A DNA stretch of 64,000 bases from Burkholderiales bacterium 39-55-53 (lineage in GTDB: Bacteria; Pseudomonadota; Gammaproteobacteria; Burkholderiales; Burkholderiaceae_C). The position numbers were made by a program, and so were the translations under genes. The notes beneath the pieces were generated by a model that worked only from the letters and a program-made list of their open reading frames with translations, did no database searches and had not been told where the DNA came from. The DNA is taken from the NCBI GenBank assembly GCA_002282445.1, contig NCJK01000001.1, positions 186,001 through 250,000 of the forward strand. Reading direction: 5' to 3'. Position 1 is the stretch's first letter, and every line of letters begins with the position of its first letter. Below are positions 1-10,288 of the stretch, one piece after another.

Positions 1-2
1 CA

Positions 3-1673
3 CAGCCTTATCGCACCTCGCAAGGTTTGATTGGCAATGGTGTGTTTTGGTTGGTCGCGCTGCTCAGCGCCATGACGGCATGGATGCTGATAGGTACTTG
101 GCGTCACACGCGCCGCCGTGTGCAAGCACAGCAAGCCTTGGTGGCCGAGACCAACTTTCGTCGTGCAATGGAAAACTCCATCCTCACCGGTATGCGTGCG
201 ATGGACATGAAGGGCCGCATCACCTATGTGAATGCTGCGTTTTGCCAAATGACGGGCTGGACCGAAGAAGAGCTGGTGGGTCGTGAACCGCCCTTTCCCT
301 ACTGGCCTGACGAAGACCGCGAAGTGCTGGAGGAAAAACTCGCCCAAGAACTGCAAGGCGAAACCACCAGCAGCGGTTTTCAAGTGCGCGTCAAACGCAA
401 AAACGGTGAACTGTTTGAAGCCCGTTTGTATGTGTCGCCCCTCGTCGATGCGCGGGGTCAACAAACTGGCTGGATGACGTCGATGACCGACATCACTGAG
501 CCCAACCGCGTGCGCGAGCAGCTCAGTGCTGCACATGACCGTTTCACCACGGTGCTCGAGGGCTTGGACGCTTCGGTTTCTGTTGCCCCCTTGGGCAGCA
601 AAGAATTGTTGTTTGCCAACAAGCTGTATCGCCAATGGTTTGCCAGCACCACACAGGGACATCTGAGCTTGGTGTCGCAAGCGGGTCAACCACGCACGTT
701 GGGCATGTCTGATGCATCTGACGATGACGCCCAAGATCAAGACGATGGTTTGATGGGTTTACCCACAGAGTCATTGACAGAGACCAAAGCAGAGAACGCC
801 GAAATCTACGTGCCGGAGCTCGACAAGTGGCTAGAGGTGCGCTCTCGTTACCTCAACTGGGTGGATGGTCGATTGGCGCAAATGGTGATTGCCTCAGACA
901 TCACACCACGACGACAAGCCGAAGCACAAGCGAAGCTGCAAGCAGAGCGTGCGGAAACGGCCAGCCGACTCATCACCATGGGTGAAATGGCGTCAAGCGT
1001 GGCGCATGAGTTGAACCAACCACTCACGGCCATCAACAACTATTGCAGCGGCATGATCTCGCGCATCAAGGCCAACAACTTGAACGAGGAAGACTTGCTC
1101 AAGGCTCTTGAGAAAACGGCGCACCAAGCACAACGTGCAGGTCAAATCATTCAGCGCATTCGCAGCTTTGTGAAGCGCAGTGAACCCAACCGTACCCCGT
1201 CAGATGTGACATCCATCGTGGCTGAGGCGGTAGAGCTGGCTGGCATTGAAATGCGCCGACGCCAAGTTCGCTTGAACCAAGTGGTTGCAGCGCGTTTGCC
1301 TGAGATCAACGTTGATCCAATTTTGATTGAACAGGTCTTGGTCAATTTGATGCGCAATGCAGCAGAGTCAATTGATTTGGCCCAACGCCCCATGACTCGG
1401 CGTGATGTGGAGCTCAAGGTCTTGCCGCGCACCGAAGGTGGTCAGCCCGTGGTGGAATTCACCGTCACTGACACGGGCTGTGGCTTACCCCCCGAAGTGT
1501 TAGAACGTTTGTTTGAAGCTTTCTTCTCCACCAAGTCAGAAGGCATGGGTATTGGCCTGAATTTATGCCGTTCCATCGTCGAGTCGCACCAAGGCAGGAT
1601 GAAGGCTGAGAACATCTACAATGTTGAGGAAATAACGGGCTGTCGCTTTTCCTTCTGGTTACCGGTCCGATAG
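3..1673 (+). CDS. PAS-domain sensor histidine kinase, FixL/DctS type (5' truncated)
   Basis: Membrane-associated sensor kinase that would autophosphorylate on histidine and pass the phosphate to the regulator encoded next. The reading frame is open to the left edge, so the N-terminus, probably a periplasmic sensor domain, lies outside the window. Visible in order: a transmembrane helix (around 45-110), a PAS domain (about 160-510) with YVNAAFCQMTGW, a second PAS-like stretch, and a HisKA domain with SVAHELNQPLTAI, the histidine codon being at 1005. The HATPase_c domain has an N box in NLMRNAAESI and G boxes in DTGCGLPPE and GMGIGLNLCR. The regulator gene begins 15 bases after the stop, so the two form an operon. 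The architecture fits FixL and DctS/TodS-like kinases. The stimulus cannot be read from the sequence, although C4-dicarboxylate sensing is a reasonable guess by family. Confidence 0.9.
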   Translation, partial: QPYRTSQGLIGNGVFWLVALLSAMTAWMLIGTWRHTRRRVQAQQALVAETNFRRAMENSILTGMRAMDMKGRITYVNAAFCQMTGWTEEELVGREPPFPYWPDEDREVLEEKLAQELQGETTSSGFQVRVKRKNGELFEARLYVSPLVDARGQQTGWMTSMTDITEPNRVREQLSAAHDRFTTVLEGLDASVSVAPLGSKELLFANKLYRQWFASTTQGHLSLVSQAGQPRTLGMSDASDDDAQDQDDGLMGLPTESLTETKAENAEIYVPELDKWLEVRSRYLNWVDGRLAQMVIASDITPRRQAEAQAKLQAERAETASRLITMGEMASSVAHELNQPLTAINNYCSGMISRIKANNLNEEDLLKALEKTAHQAQRAGQIIQRIRSFVKRSEPNRTPSDVTSIVAEAVELAGIEMRRRQVRLNQVVAARLPEINVDPILIEQVLVNLMRNAAESIDLAQRPMTRRDVELKVLPRTEGGQPVVEFTVTDTGCGLPPEVLERLFEAFFSTKSEGMGIGLNLCRSIVESHQGRMKAENIYNVEEITGCRFSFWLPVR

Positions 1674-1688
1674 GTTGGAGTTTTTTTG

Positions 1689-2315
1689 ATGAGTTTGATT
1701 CCCAAAAAAGGTACGGTCTACGTTGTGGACGACGACGAGGCTGTACGTGATTCCTTGCAATGGTTGCTAGAGGGCAAGGACTACCGAGTTCGATGCTTTG
1801 ACTCCGCCGAAACTTTCCTGAGCCGTTACGACCCACGTGAAGTCGCCTGCTTGATTGTGGACATCCGCATGGGTGGCATGACAGGCCTTGAGCTGCAAGA
1901 CCGCTTGGTGGAACGCAAGTCTCCTTTGCCCATCGTGTTCATCACTGGCCACGGCGACGTGCCCATGGCTGTGGACACCATGAAAAAAGGCGCGATGGAC
2001 TTCATCCAAAAGCCATTCGACGAAACAGCTTTGGTCAATTTGGTGGAACGCATGTTGACCCAAGCCACCACCGCTTTTGCCGAATACCAACAAGCCGCCA
2101 GCCGCGATGCGCTGATGGCCAAACTGACCACACGCGAATCGCAAGTGCTAGAGCGCATCGTGGCCGGCCGCTTGAACAAGCAAATTGCTGATGACCTCGG
2201 CATCAGCATCAAAACCGTGGAAGCACATCGTGCCAACATCATGGAAAAGCTCAATGCCAACACCGTGGCCGACTTGCTGAAAACTGCACTCGGTCAAAAC
2301 GCGGGCAAAGCCTAA
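1689..2315 (+). CDS. FixJ-family response regulator
   Basis: DNA-binding response regulator, partner of the kinase just upstream. The receiver domain (residues about 1-120) has the acidic pocket VDDDE near residue 12, the phosphoacceptor Asp58 in CLIVDIRM, a conserved Thr in FITGHGD and Lys in IQKPF. The C-terminal LuxR-type helix-turn-helix (about 140-205) contains LTTRESQVLERIVAG and GISIKTVEAHRANIMEKL. I chose the ATG at 1689 over the TTG one codon earlier because a GGAG lies eight bases upstream of it. A 208-residue product is normal for FixJ, DctR and TodT-like regulators. A stem-loop terminator follows, so the kinase-regulator pair is a self-contained unit. Confidence 0.92.
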   Translation: MSLIPKKGTVYVVDDDEAVRDSLQWLLEGKDYRVRCFDSAETFLSRYDPREVACLIVDIRMGGMTGLELQDRLVERKSPLPIVFITGHGDVPMAVDTMKKGAMDFIQKPFDETALVNLVERMLTQATTAFAEYQQAASRDALMAKLTTRESQVLERIVAGRLNKQIADDLGISIKTVEAHRANIMEKLNANTVADLLKTALGQNAGKA

Positions 2316-2349
2316 ACACAAGCATTTGGCAACCTCTTAAACGCCCCTT

Positions 2350-2377
2350 AAAACGCCCGTATTTCACGGGCGTTTTC
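2350..2377 (+). terminator. Rho-independent terminator after the regulator gene
   Basis: An 11-base perfect stem (AAAACGCCCGT paired with ACGGGCGTTTT) closes a five-base loop and ends in a short T run. It lies 34 bases after the FixJ-type stop codon and before folD. Confidence 0.8.
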
Positions 2378-2408
2378 AATTCAACTTCTTCTCTGTATAC
2401 ACAAGACC

Positions 2409-3269
2409 ATGACTGCACAACTGATTGACGGCAACGCCCTCTCCAAACAACTGCGCGCCCAAGTGGCAGCCGACACAGCCGCATTAAAGGCCAAGGGTTT
2501 GACACCGGGCTTGGCCGTGGTGTTGGTGGGCGACAACCAAGCCAGCCAGGTGTATGTGCGCAACAAGGTCAAAGCATGTGAAGACGCAGGCCTGCACTCA
2601 GTCCTCGAAAAATACGAAGCCACCATGACCGAGGCCGATTTGTTGGCCCGCGTGGAAGCACTCAACAACGATGACAGCATTCACGGCATCTTGGTGCAGC
2701 TGCCCTTGCCTGCGCATATCGATGCGCAAAAAGTGATTGAAGCCATCAGCCCCGCCAAAGACGTGGACGGTTTTCACATTGCCAGCGCAGGTGCATTGAT
2801 GACCGGCATGCCAGGCTTTTGGCCTTGCACACCGTATGGCTGCATGAAGATGCTCGAGAGCATTGGCTACGACTTGAAGGGCAAACACGCCGTGGTGATT
2901 GGCCGCAGCAACATCGTGGGCAAGCCTATGGCACTCATGCTGCTGCAAAAAGACGCCACGGTGACGGTGGCGCACTCGCGCACCAAGGACTTGAAAGCGC
3001 TCACCTTGCAAGCCGACGTGATCGTGGCCGCCGTGGGCAAGCGCAATGTGTTGACGGCTGACATGGTCAAGCCGGGCGCTGTGGTGCTGGACGTGGGTAT
3101 GAACCGCAACGATGAAGGCAAGCTGTGCGGCGATGTGGATTTTGATGGCGTGAAAGAAGTCGCAGGCTACATCACCCCTGTACCGGGTGGGGTTGGACCG
3201 ATGACCATCACAATGTTGCTGGTCAACACCTTGGAATCGGCGCAACGGGCCTTATCTGAGAAGCACTGA
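2409..3269 (+). CDS. folD: Bifunctional methylenetetrahydrofolate dehydrogenase/cyclohydrolase
   Basis: Cytosolic enzyme of one-carbon metabolism. It oxidises 5,10-methylene-THF with NADP and hydrolyses the methenyl product to 10-formyl-THF for purine and formyl-Met synthesis. At 286 residues it is full length. The catalytic pair is seen as Tyr49 and Lys53 in the YVRNK motif. GILVQLPLP and KDVDGFH supply the conserved Gln and Asp, and PCTPYG and [11 protein letters not shown] form the cofactor region. The glycine-rich end [11 protein letters not shown] is typical. The gene stands alone between a terminator and a long inverted repeat. Confidence 0.97.
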   Translation: MTAQLIDGNALSKQLRAQVAADTAALKAKGLTPGLAVVLVGDNQASQVYVRNKVKACEDAGLHSVLEKYEATMTEADLLARVEALNNDDSIHGILVQLPLPAHIDAQKVIEAISPAKDVDGFHIASAGALMTGMPGFWPCTPYGCMKMLESIGYDLKGKHAVVIGRSNIVGKPMALMLLQKDATVTVAHSRTKDLKALTLQADVIVAAVGKRNVLTADMVKPGAVVLDVGMNRNDEGKLCGDVDFDGVKEVAGYITPVPGGVGPMTITMLLVNTLESAQRALSEKH

Positions 3270-3303
3270 GCTTTTGCGTTCGTTGCGTGTTGATGCTCGC
3301 TCT

Positions 3304-3383
3304 GCCAAGCTGAGTGGCCAGCGCTTGCTGCGCTCCTCGCGGGGCGAATGTCGCTGCATCAAGCGCTGGCCACTCAGCTTGGC
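3304..3383. repeat. Perfect 24-bp inverted repeat with 32-base spacer
   Basis: The arms at 3304-3327 and 3360-3383 are exact reverse complements over 24 bases. Pairing can continue for three more base pairs (TGC with GCA) after one mismatch. The arm begins GCCAAGCTGAGTGGCC. The spacer holds a smaller self-pairing CCTCGCGGGG. The repeat fills most of the gap between folD and prlC. No T run follows it, so it is not a classical terminator. No transposase or target duplication is seen. A REP-like or MITE-like dispersed element, or an mRNA-stabilising hairpin, are both possible. Confidence 0.85.
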
Positions 3384-3435
3384 GACGGTGCTGGGTATGA
3401 CGAAAATTTCGGCCATCTATTTTTGAAAGTTTTGC

Positions 3436-5490
<2,055 letters not shown>

Positions 5491-5492
5491 CG

Positions 5493-5801
5493 ATGCACTT
5501 TGACTACGTCATCTACAAAATCACCTTTCCCAACGGAAAAATTTACGTTGGGAAAGATGTAGGCGGAATCGGTCATGCGCTCAATTACTTTGGTTCATGG
5601 AGCAATGCACTCGTCGCTCAAGACTTCACCAAAGAACAATTGAGCGACTTCACCTTGCGTAAAGAAATTCTTTTTGAGTCAAACGACAAAGATGAAATTT
5701 CTAAAAAAGAAGGTGAATTCATTTTGGCTTTGCGATCGAATGAAGCAGCGATTGGTTACAACCAAACGCATCGCCGCAGAACCCATCAGCCCGAGAGCTG
5801 A
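5493..5801 (+). CDS. Small GIY-YIG nuclease-like protein
   Basis: A 102-residue protein with a GIY-YIG-type fold signature: VIYKITFPNGKIYVG near the N-terminus (the VIY and YVG pair), an Arg in TLRKEIL, a Glu in SKKEGEFI and a late Asn in GYNQTH. These positions correspond to the catalytic Tyr, Arg, Glu and Asn of the superfamily. No DNA-binding domain is attached. The ATG at 5493 lies two bases past the prlC stop; an upstream TTG overlapping that stop is less likely. The gene reads visibly more AT-rich than its neighbours, which suggests acquisition by transfer. The function is unknown; nuclease activity is inferred only. Confidence 0.72.
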   Translation: MHFDYVIYKITFPNGKIYVGKDVGGIGHALNYFGSWSNALVAQDFTKEQLSDFTLRKEILFESNDKDEISKKEGEFILALRSNEAAIGYNQTHRRRTHQPES

Positions 5802-5809
5802 ACCAACCA

Positions 5810-6514
5810 TCACCAAGGAATCGGCGCGCCTTTGTAATCCACAAAGTGCGCAGCGGCTTTCGCTGGCAAATCATCCAAAGCACTGAGTAAACCCGCCACC
5901 GATTGCGCGGGTGTGAGGCAGTCTTGCGCAGGCACAAACGGCGCTGACAAATTGGATGCCACTGTGCCCGGCTGCATGGCCGCTACCACGAGTTGTGGAC
6001 GTTTACGAGCAGCCTCGATCGCTGCAGTTTGCAGCACCATGTTCAATGCCGCTTTGGCTGCACGATAGCCATACCAACCACCTTTGCCGTTGTCGCTGAT
6101 GCTGCCCACACGTGCCGAGAGCTTGGCGTAGATGCTGCGCTGCTCGGTGGCAAGCAAAGGCACAAAGTGTTTGAGCAGCAACGCAGGGCCAATGGTGTTG
6201 ACTTCAAAGGCACGGGCTAGCTGCGTGGCGTTGAGTGCGCCCATGTGTTTTTCTGGCCCATGCCCATCAATGGTGAGCGCGCCTGTGGCATCGATGATGA
6301 GGTGAAACGGGCCATGTGATTGGGCGGTCAGCTCAGTAGCCGCAGCAGCCATGCTGGCTTCGTCTTCTAAACGAAATGCAGGCTGCGAATTGCGCGACAG
6401 GCCCACCACTTGCGAGCAAGCTGCATCGACCTGCAAAGCCTCAACAAACGCACTCCCTAGCGCACCCGATGCACCCAGCACCAAAGCCCGATAAGAAGTG
6501 CCTAAGCTTTTCAA
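5810..6514 (-). CDS. Short-chain dehydrogenase/reductase family protein
   Basis: NAD(P)-dependent oxidoreductase of the classical SDR fold, about 234 residues. It shows the nucleotide-binding motif [11 protein letters not shown] near the N-terminus, a structural Asn in [12 protein letters not shown], and the active-site YxxxK as [10 protein letters not shown]. The short glycine motif resembles the CsgA/C-factor group of SDRs. The likely start is a TTG that overlaps the rpiA stop codon (TTGA), giving an N-terminus of [17 protein letters not shown]. Longer versions would run into rpiA. This implies translational coupling to rpiA, although the substrate and any link to pentose phosphates are unknown. 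Confidence 0.85.
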   Translation of the reverse strand: MKSLGTSYRALVLGASGALGSAFVEALQVDAACSQVVGLSRNSQPAFRLEDEASMAAAATELTAQSHGPFHLIIDATGALTIDGHGPEKHMGALNATQLARAFEVNTIGPALLLKHFVPLLATEQRSIYAKLSARVGSISDNGKGGWYGYRAAKAALNMVLQTAAIEAARKRPQLVVAAMQPGTVASNLSAPFVPAQDCLTPAQSVAGLLSALDDLPAKAAAHFVDYKGAPIPW

Positions 6515-7206
6515 AATTTCAGCGTCTTCACGCCGGTGGATGTGCCCAACAAACACACCTGCGCTTTTTGATGTGCAAACACACCCACGGTCACCACGCC
6601 CGGCCATTGGCTGACGTCGGTTTCAAACTGCAGTGGATCGCTGATTTTCAAACCCGTCACGTCCACGATGTGTTGGCCGTTGTCGGTGACCAAAGGTTGG
6701 CCATCTTTCAAACGCACCTTGGCGCTGCCACCCATCGCGACAAATTGGCGCATCACGCGAGCGGTGGCCATGGGAATCACTTCGACCGGCAGCGGGAATG
6801 TACCCATGACGTCAACCAGTTTGCTTTCGTCGGCAATGCACACAAACATCTTGGATTGCGCAGCCACAATTTTTTCGCGCGTCAATGCAGCGCCGCCGCC
6901 CTTGACCATGTAGCCTTGGTGGTCGATTTCGTCTGCACCGTCGATGTAGACCGACACGCTTTCGACTTCGGCAGCTTCAAACACTTGAATACCCAAAGCT
7001 TGCAAACGTTCAGTGGAAGCCACCGAGCTAGACACCGCGCCTTTGATTTGGTCTTTCATGGTGGCCAAGGCGTCAATGAACTTGTTCACCGTTGAGCCCG
7101 TGCCCACGCCCACCACTTCGCCGGGCACCACATATTGCAGGGCAGCTTGGCCCACCAAAGTTTTCAATTCATCTTGCGTCAAAGCAGCATTAGCAGGGGT
7201 GTTCAT
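6511..7206 (-). CDS. rpiA: Ribose-5-phosphate isomerase A
   Basis: Interconverts ribose 5-phosphate and ribulose 5-phosphate in the non-oxidative pentose phosphate pathway. About 231 residues, as expected. Family motifs: [16 protein letters not shown] (phosphate-binding loop), [23 protein letters not shown] (catalytic Asp region), [14 protein letters not shown] and the C-terminal VDVTGLKI. I prefer the ATG at 7206 ([14 protein letters not shown]) to a TTG seven codons earlier. It is divergent from pyrD, with 41 bases between the start codons, so the two promoters must overlap. The SDR gene downstream overlaps its stop. Confidence 0.95.
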   Translation of the reverse strand: MNTPANAALTQDELKTLVGQAALQYVVPGEVVGVGTGSTVNKFIDALATMKDQIKGAVSSSVASTERLQALGIQVFEAAEVESVSVYIDGADEIDHQGYMVKGGGAALTREKIVAAQSKMFVCIADESKLVDVMGTFPLPVEVIPMATARVMRQFVAMGGSAKVRLKDGQPLVTDNGQHIVDVTGLKISDPLQFETDVSQWPGVVTVGVFAHQKAQVCLLGTSTGVKTLKF

Positions 7207-7247
7207 CGGCGAAAATCCAGAGTTCAATCAAAAGCCTGAGTTTATCC

Positions 7248-8330
7248 ATGTCGTTGTTGCCTTATTCACTTGCCCGCCCTTTTCTGTTTGCCATGGATGC
7301 CGAAACCGCCCATGAGCACACGCTGGCCATGCTGGCCCGTACGCAAAACACGCCGCTGGCTTGGGCCTATTGCCAAGAGCGCGTGCAAGACCCCGTGCAA
7401 CTGGCAGGCTTGAACTTCCCCAACCGTGTGGGCTTGGCCGCGGGTTTAGACAAAAACGCACACTGCATCGACGGCTTGGCCGCGATGGGTTTTGGCTTTG
7501 TAGAGGTGGGCACGGTCACCCCCAAGGGCCAGCCTGGCAACCCAAAGCCGCGCATGTTTCGCTTGCCAGAAGCCAATGCCCTGATCAACCGCCTTGGCTT
7601 TAACAACGAAGGCTTAGACGCCTTCTTGGCCAATGTGAAGCTGGCAAAGTTCCGCAGTGAATCTGGAAAGAAAAGTGCCGGCATGCCAATGTTACTGGGC
7701 CTGAACATCGGCAAGAACGCCGTTACGCCTATTGAGAACGCTGCCGACGATTACCTGATTTGCCTAGACGGCGTGTACCCCCACGCCGACTACGTGACCG
7801 TGAACATCTCGAGCCCCAACACCAAAAACCTGCGCGAGCTGCAAAGCGACGAAGCGCTGGATGCGCTCATCGGCACACTGGCCAAACGCCGCTCTGAGCT
7901 GGCTCAGCAGCACAACAAGCAAGTGCCGGTGTTCATCAAGATTGCGCCTGATTTAGACAGTGACCAAATCGCGGTAATTGCGGCCACCCTCAAGCGCCAT
8001 TGCGTGCATGAAGGCACGCCATCATGGGGCGTGATTGCGACGAATACAACGATTGCCCGCGATGCGGTGCAAGGCATGGCGCATGCCGATGAAACTGGCG
8101 GCCTCTCGGGCGCACCAGTGTTTGAAAAGAGCAATGAAGTGATACGCCAGCTGCGTGCGGCGATGGGCCCTAACTTCCCCATCATTGGGGTGGGCGGCAT
8201 TTTGAGCGGCGACGATGCCGTGGCCAAAATCAAAGCGGGTGCTGATGTGGTGCAGATTTACACCGGTCTGATTTACAAAGGCCCAGCGCTTGTGAAAGAG
8301 GCCGCGTTGGCCATCCGCGATCTCGCCTAA
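7248..8330 (+). CDS. pyrD: Dihydroorotate dehydrogenase (quinone), class 2
   Basis: Inner-membrane-associated flavoprotein that oxidises dihydroorotate to orotate with ubiquinone, the fourth step of pyrimidine synthesis. Its 360 residues include the extra N-terminal helical segment of class 2 enzymes ([18 protein letters not shown]). Further motifs are the FMN site [10 protein letters not shown], the substrate motif [22 protein letters not shown] with the catalytic serine, and the phosphate-binding [13 protein letters not shown] and [12 protein letters not shown]. The start ATG has no obvious ribosome-binding site. The other pyrimidine genes in the window, carAB and pyrG, lie far away. Confidence 0.97.
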   Translation: MSLLPYSLARPFLFAMDAETAHEHTLAMLARTQNTPLAWAYCQERVQDPVQLAGLNFPNRVGLAAGLDKNAHCIDGLAAMGFGFVEVGTVTPKGQPGNPKPRMFRLPEANALINRLGFNNEGLDAFLANVKLAKFRSESGKKSAGMPMLLGLNIGKNAVTPIENAADDYLICLDGVYPHADYVTVNISSPNTKNLRELQSDEALDALIGTLAKRRSELAQQHNKQVPVFIKIAPDLDSDQIAVIAATLKRHCVHEGTPSWGVIATNTTIARDAVQGMAHADETGGLSGAPVFEKSNEVIRQLRAAMGPNFPIIGVGGILSGDDAVAKIKAGADVVQIYTGLIYKGPALVKEAALAIRDLA

Positions 8331-8356
8331 ATGCCGAACCGGCCTAAGGCCAAACC

Positions 8357-8851
8357 TCATGCAAAGACCGTGCGATAACCCTCAAAGCGCTTCGACCAAT
8401 AGCCATTGCTCATGCGCTCAGTTTTCACACCGGTTCGCTCGTTGGCGGCGTGCACAAATTTGCCGTCGCCGATGTAGATGCCCACATGTGAAAACGATGG
8501 GCCAAGCGTGTTGAAAAACACCAAGTCACCGGGATGTGCCTGCGACGCATCAATCGAACGCGTCGCAGCCGCCATTTGCGCGGCATTGCCCTTGAGGGCA
8601 ATACCAGCTGACTCTCTGTAGACAAAGGTCACCAGCCCCGAGCAATCAAACCCCGTGTGCAGCTTTTTGCCGCCATAGGTGTAGCCGCGGTCAAGCATGG
8701 CAATGGCTTGGATGACGATATCTTGGCGCTTGGCGGGGTTGTTGGGATAGCTTTGCGAAGTAGCCGTATTGGATGAATGCTTGCGCGACAGCGACGAGCA
8801 CGCCACCAAAAATGGTGAGAGGCAAGCACTGAGGAACAAGCGTTTATTCAT
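8357..8851 (-). CDS. NlpC/P60 family lipoprotein, probable cell-wall endopeptidase
   Basis: Predicted lipoprotein cysteine peptidase of family C40, cutting peptide stems of peptidoglycan in the periplasm. The 164-residue precursor has a lipoprotein signal ending in LVAC (lipidated Cys18). The NlpC/P60 domain contains GFDCSGLV, with catalytic Cys70, then the SHVGIYIGDGKFVHA segment carrying the catalytic His. The size and layout match small E. coli Spr/NlpC-like enzymes. It is convergent with pyrD, with 26 bases between the stop codons. Confidence 0.93.
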   Translation of the reverse strand: MNKRLFLSACLSPFLVACSSLSRKHSSNTATSQSYPNNPAKRQDIVIQAIAMLDRGYTYGGKKLHTGFDCSGLVTFVYRESAGIALKGNAAQMAAATRSIDASQAHPGDLVFFNTLGPSFSHVGIYIGDGKFVHAANERTGVKTERMSNGYWSKRFEGYRTVFA

Positions 8852-8894
8852 ACCCAGAACTTTACTGCAAGGCCATCAAAGCGATGCTGCAATG

Positions 8895-8920
8895 AAAAAC
8901 GGCTCCCGAAGGAGCCGTTT
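8895..8920 (-). terminator. Rho-independent terminator after the phasin gene
   Basis: A ten-base perfect stem, AAACGGCTCC against GGAGCCGTTT, with a CGAA/TTCG tetraloop. Read on the minus strand it ends in five T residues. It lies 25 bases past the phasin stop and before the NlpC gene. Confidence 0.85.
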
Positions 8921-8944
8921 CTGAGGTCTTGGAAAACCTAGAAA

Positions 8945-9490
8945 TTAACGCTTCTTAGCAGCTGGCTTAGCTGTTTTCAAAGCTGTTTCTGTCATGTTTT
9001 TGTAGTTGGCTTCAGCAACATCGGTGGCTTGCTTGACAGCTTTTTGCACAGATTCCAAAGCGTTGTTGCCAGCAGACACGGCTGTTTTGAAAGCGGCCAC
9101 AGCAGCTTCAGAACCAGCAGGTGCGTTTTTAGCAGCGTTGTCCACCATGTCGTGGAAAGCTTTTTGAGCTTCAGCCACTTTGGATTCAACGTGGCCAGTG
9201 AAATGAGAACCTGTACCTGTGGTGATTTCAACCAAGTGACGGTTGTAGGCAACAGCTTTTTCAGCCAAAGGTTGGAACAAGCTAGCTTGCAAAGCCAACA
9301 ACTCTTGTGCGTCTTTCACGCTCAAAGCAGCGTGAGTTTGTTTTTGTGAATCAGCCAAAGTGCTTTTAGCAGCAGCCAAGTTCAACTCGATGAGTTGTTC
9401 CACGCCAGAGAAGGCTTTGGTGGTCAAACCAACCAAAGTTTCCAAATTAGCTTTGTTAGCAGCGATCACTTGTTCAGGTGTCAAAGTCAT
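8945..9490 (-). CDS. phaP: Phasin family protein, PHA granule-associated
   Basis: Amphipathic helical protein expected to coat polyhydroxyalkanoate granules. At 181 residues it starts MTLTPEQVIAANKANLETL, characteristic of betaproteobacterial phasins, and ends in a Lys/Ala tail (KTAKPAAKKR). The body is Ala-rich with no transmembrane segment or signal peptide. The ribosome site TTTGGAGAT is well placed. The gene is monocistronic, with its own terminator. A near-palindromic TGCA element upstream resembles PhaR operators, suggesting repression released when polymer granules form. No PHA synthase gene is present in this window. Confidence 0.92.
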   Translation of the reverse strand: MTLTPEQVIAANKANLETLVGLTTKAFSGVEQLIELNLAAAKSTLADSQKQTHAALSVKDAQELLALQASLFQPLAEKAVAYNRHLVEITTGTGSHFTGHVESKVAEAQKAFHDMVDNAAKNAPAGSEAAVAAFKTAVSAGNNALESVQKAVKQATDVAEANYKNMTETALKTAKPAAKKR

Positions 9491-9555
9491 TTCATATCTC
9501 CAAAATTTAAAAAGGATGGTTAAAACTGCTCTGAACCCGGCCTAAGCTGAATTTA

Positions 9556-9570
9556 TGTTGCAGTGCAGCA
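9556..9570. promoter_or_regulatory. Candidate PhaR-type operator upstream of the phasin
   Basis: TGTTGCAGTGCAGCA is an imperfect palindrome (two symmetric mismatches around a single centre) located 66-80 bases before the phasin start. PhaR sites described in PHA-producing bacteria contain TGC-N-GCA-like cores. The match and position fit, but binding is inferred. The remaining bases between the phasin and the HKD gene show no other clear element. Confidence 0.45.
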
Positions 9571-9668
9571 TGAAACGTATTCTAAAGAGAAGTTGTACGC
9601 AGACAAGGGTTTTGCGCCCAAATGGTGCGCTTTTAGAGCTGACAGACTAAATCTGGGCTTAAAAGCCC

Positions 9669-10196
9669 TTATTCAACGCCGTGCGCCCAATGGTTTTTCC
9701 ATTGCAGCCGGTATTGCTGGGCCAAATCTTCAGATTTCAAAATCAAGAAATTCTCTGCATTGCGGGTGGCGGCTGAATTGGTGAAGTTGAAACTTCCCGT
9801 GATGACCTTGTCTAAATCAATCACCATCACTTTGTTGTGAGCGATGGCGTGCTTGCCATCTTGACGCACTTCGATCTGCGCATCGTCCAAAACCTTGATG
9901 ACGTATCGGTTGGCGTGTCGACTCTTTTTATCCAGCAGCACTCGAACCCTCACGCCTCGCTGATGTGCCCGCACCAAAGCTTGGGCGATGCCGTTGTGCG
10001 TAAAGCCATAGGCCTGCACCAAGACCTCGCGCTCGCTCGCATCAATGGCTTTGATGATGGCTGTCACGGCGTTGGCAGGCGGCGTGAAATACACACCCAA
10101 CACCTCCACCGTCATGTCTGGGTTATCAGACTGCGCTCTGGCAGGTGCGGCGACCACCCCGAGCAGCCCAATTAACAAAGACACGAAAAACTTCAT
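9669..10196 (-). CDS. Secreted phospholipase D-like protein, single HKD motif (Nuc-type)
   Basis: Exported member of the phospholipase D superfamily, 175 residues, with a Sec signal peptide (MKFFVSLLIGLLGVVAAPARA, cleavage predicted after ARA). One HKD motif is present as H120-N-K122-V-M-V-I-D127, followed by GSFNFT. Proteins of this size with one HKD copy, such as the Nuc/EndA endonuclease type, act as dimers and cut DNA non-specifically. Phospholipase activity is the alternative. I start at the ATG before the signal peptide (10196), not at an upstream ATG that would add ten residues. It is divergent from the MFS gene. A DNA-scavenging role is a guess. Confidence 0.88.
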   Translation of the reverse strand: MKFFVSLLIGLLGVVAAPARAQSDNPDMTVEVLGVYFTPPANAVTAIIKAIDASEREVLVQAYGFTHNGIAQALVRAHQRGVRVRVLLDKKSRHANRYVIKVLDDAQIEVRQDGKHAIAHNKVMVIDLDKVITGSFNFTNSAATRNAENFLILKSEDLAQQYRLQWKNHWAHGVE

Positions 10197-10288
10197 AGTG
10201 CCAATGCTAAACCGTTGCATACACATTTATCGACTTTGACTTAAAGGCGACAAGCCAAAGCCTTGCAGACAGCTACAGTCAACACGCT

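Noticed and set aside
5674-5886. A second small gene overlapping the GIY-YIG gene
   Set aside because: It overlaps both the GIY-YIG frame and the end of the SDR gene and shows no ribosome site or coding character.
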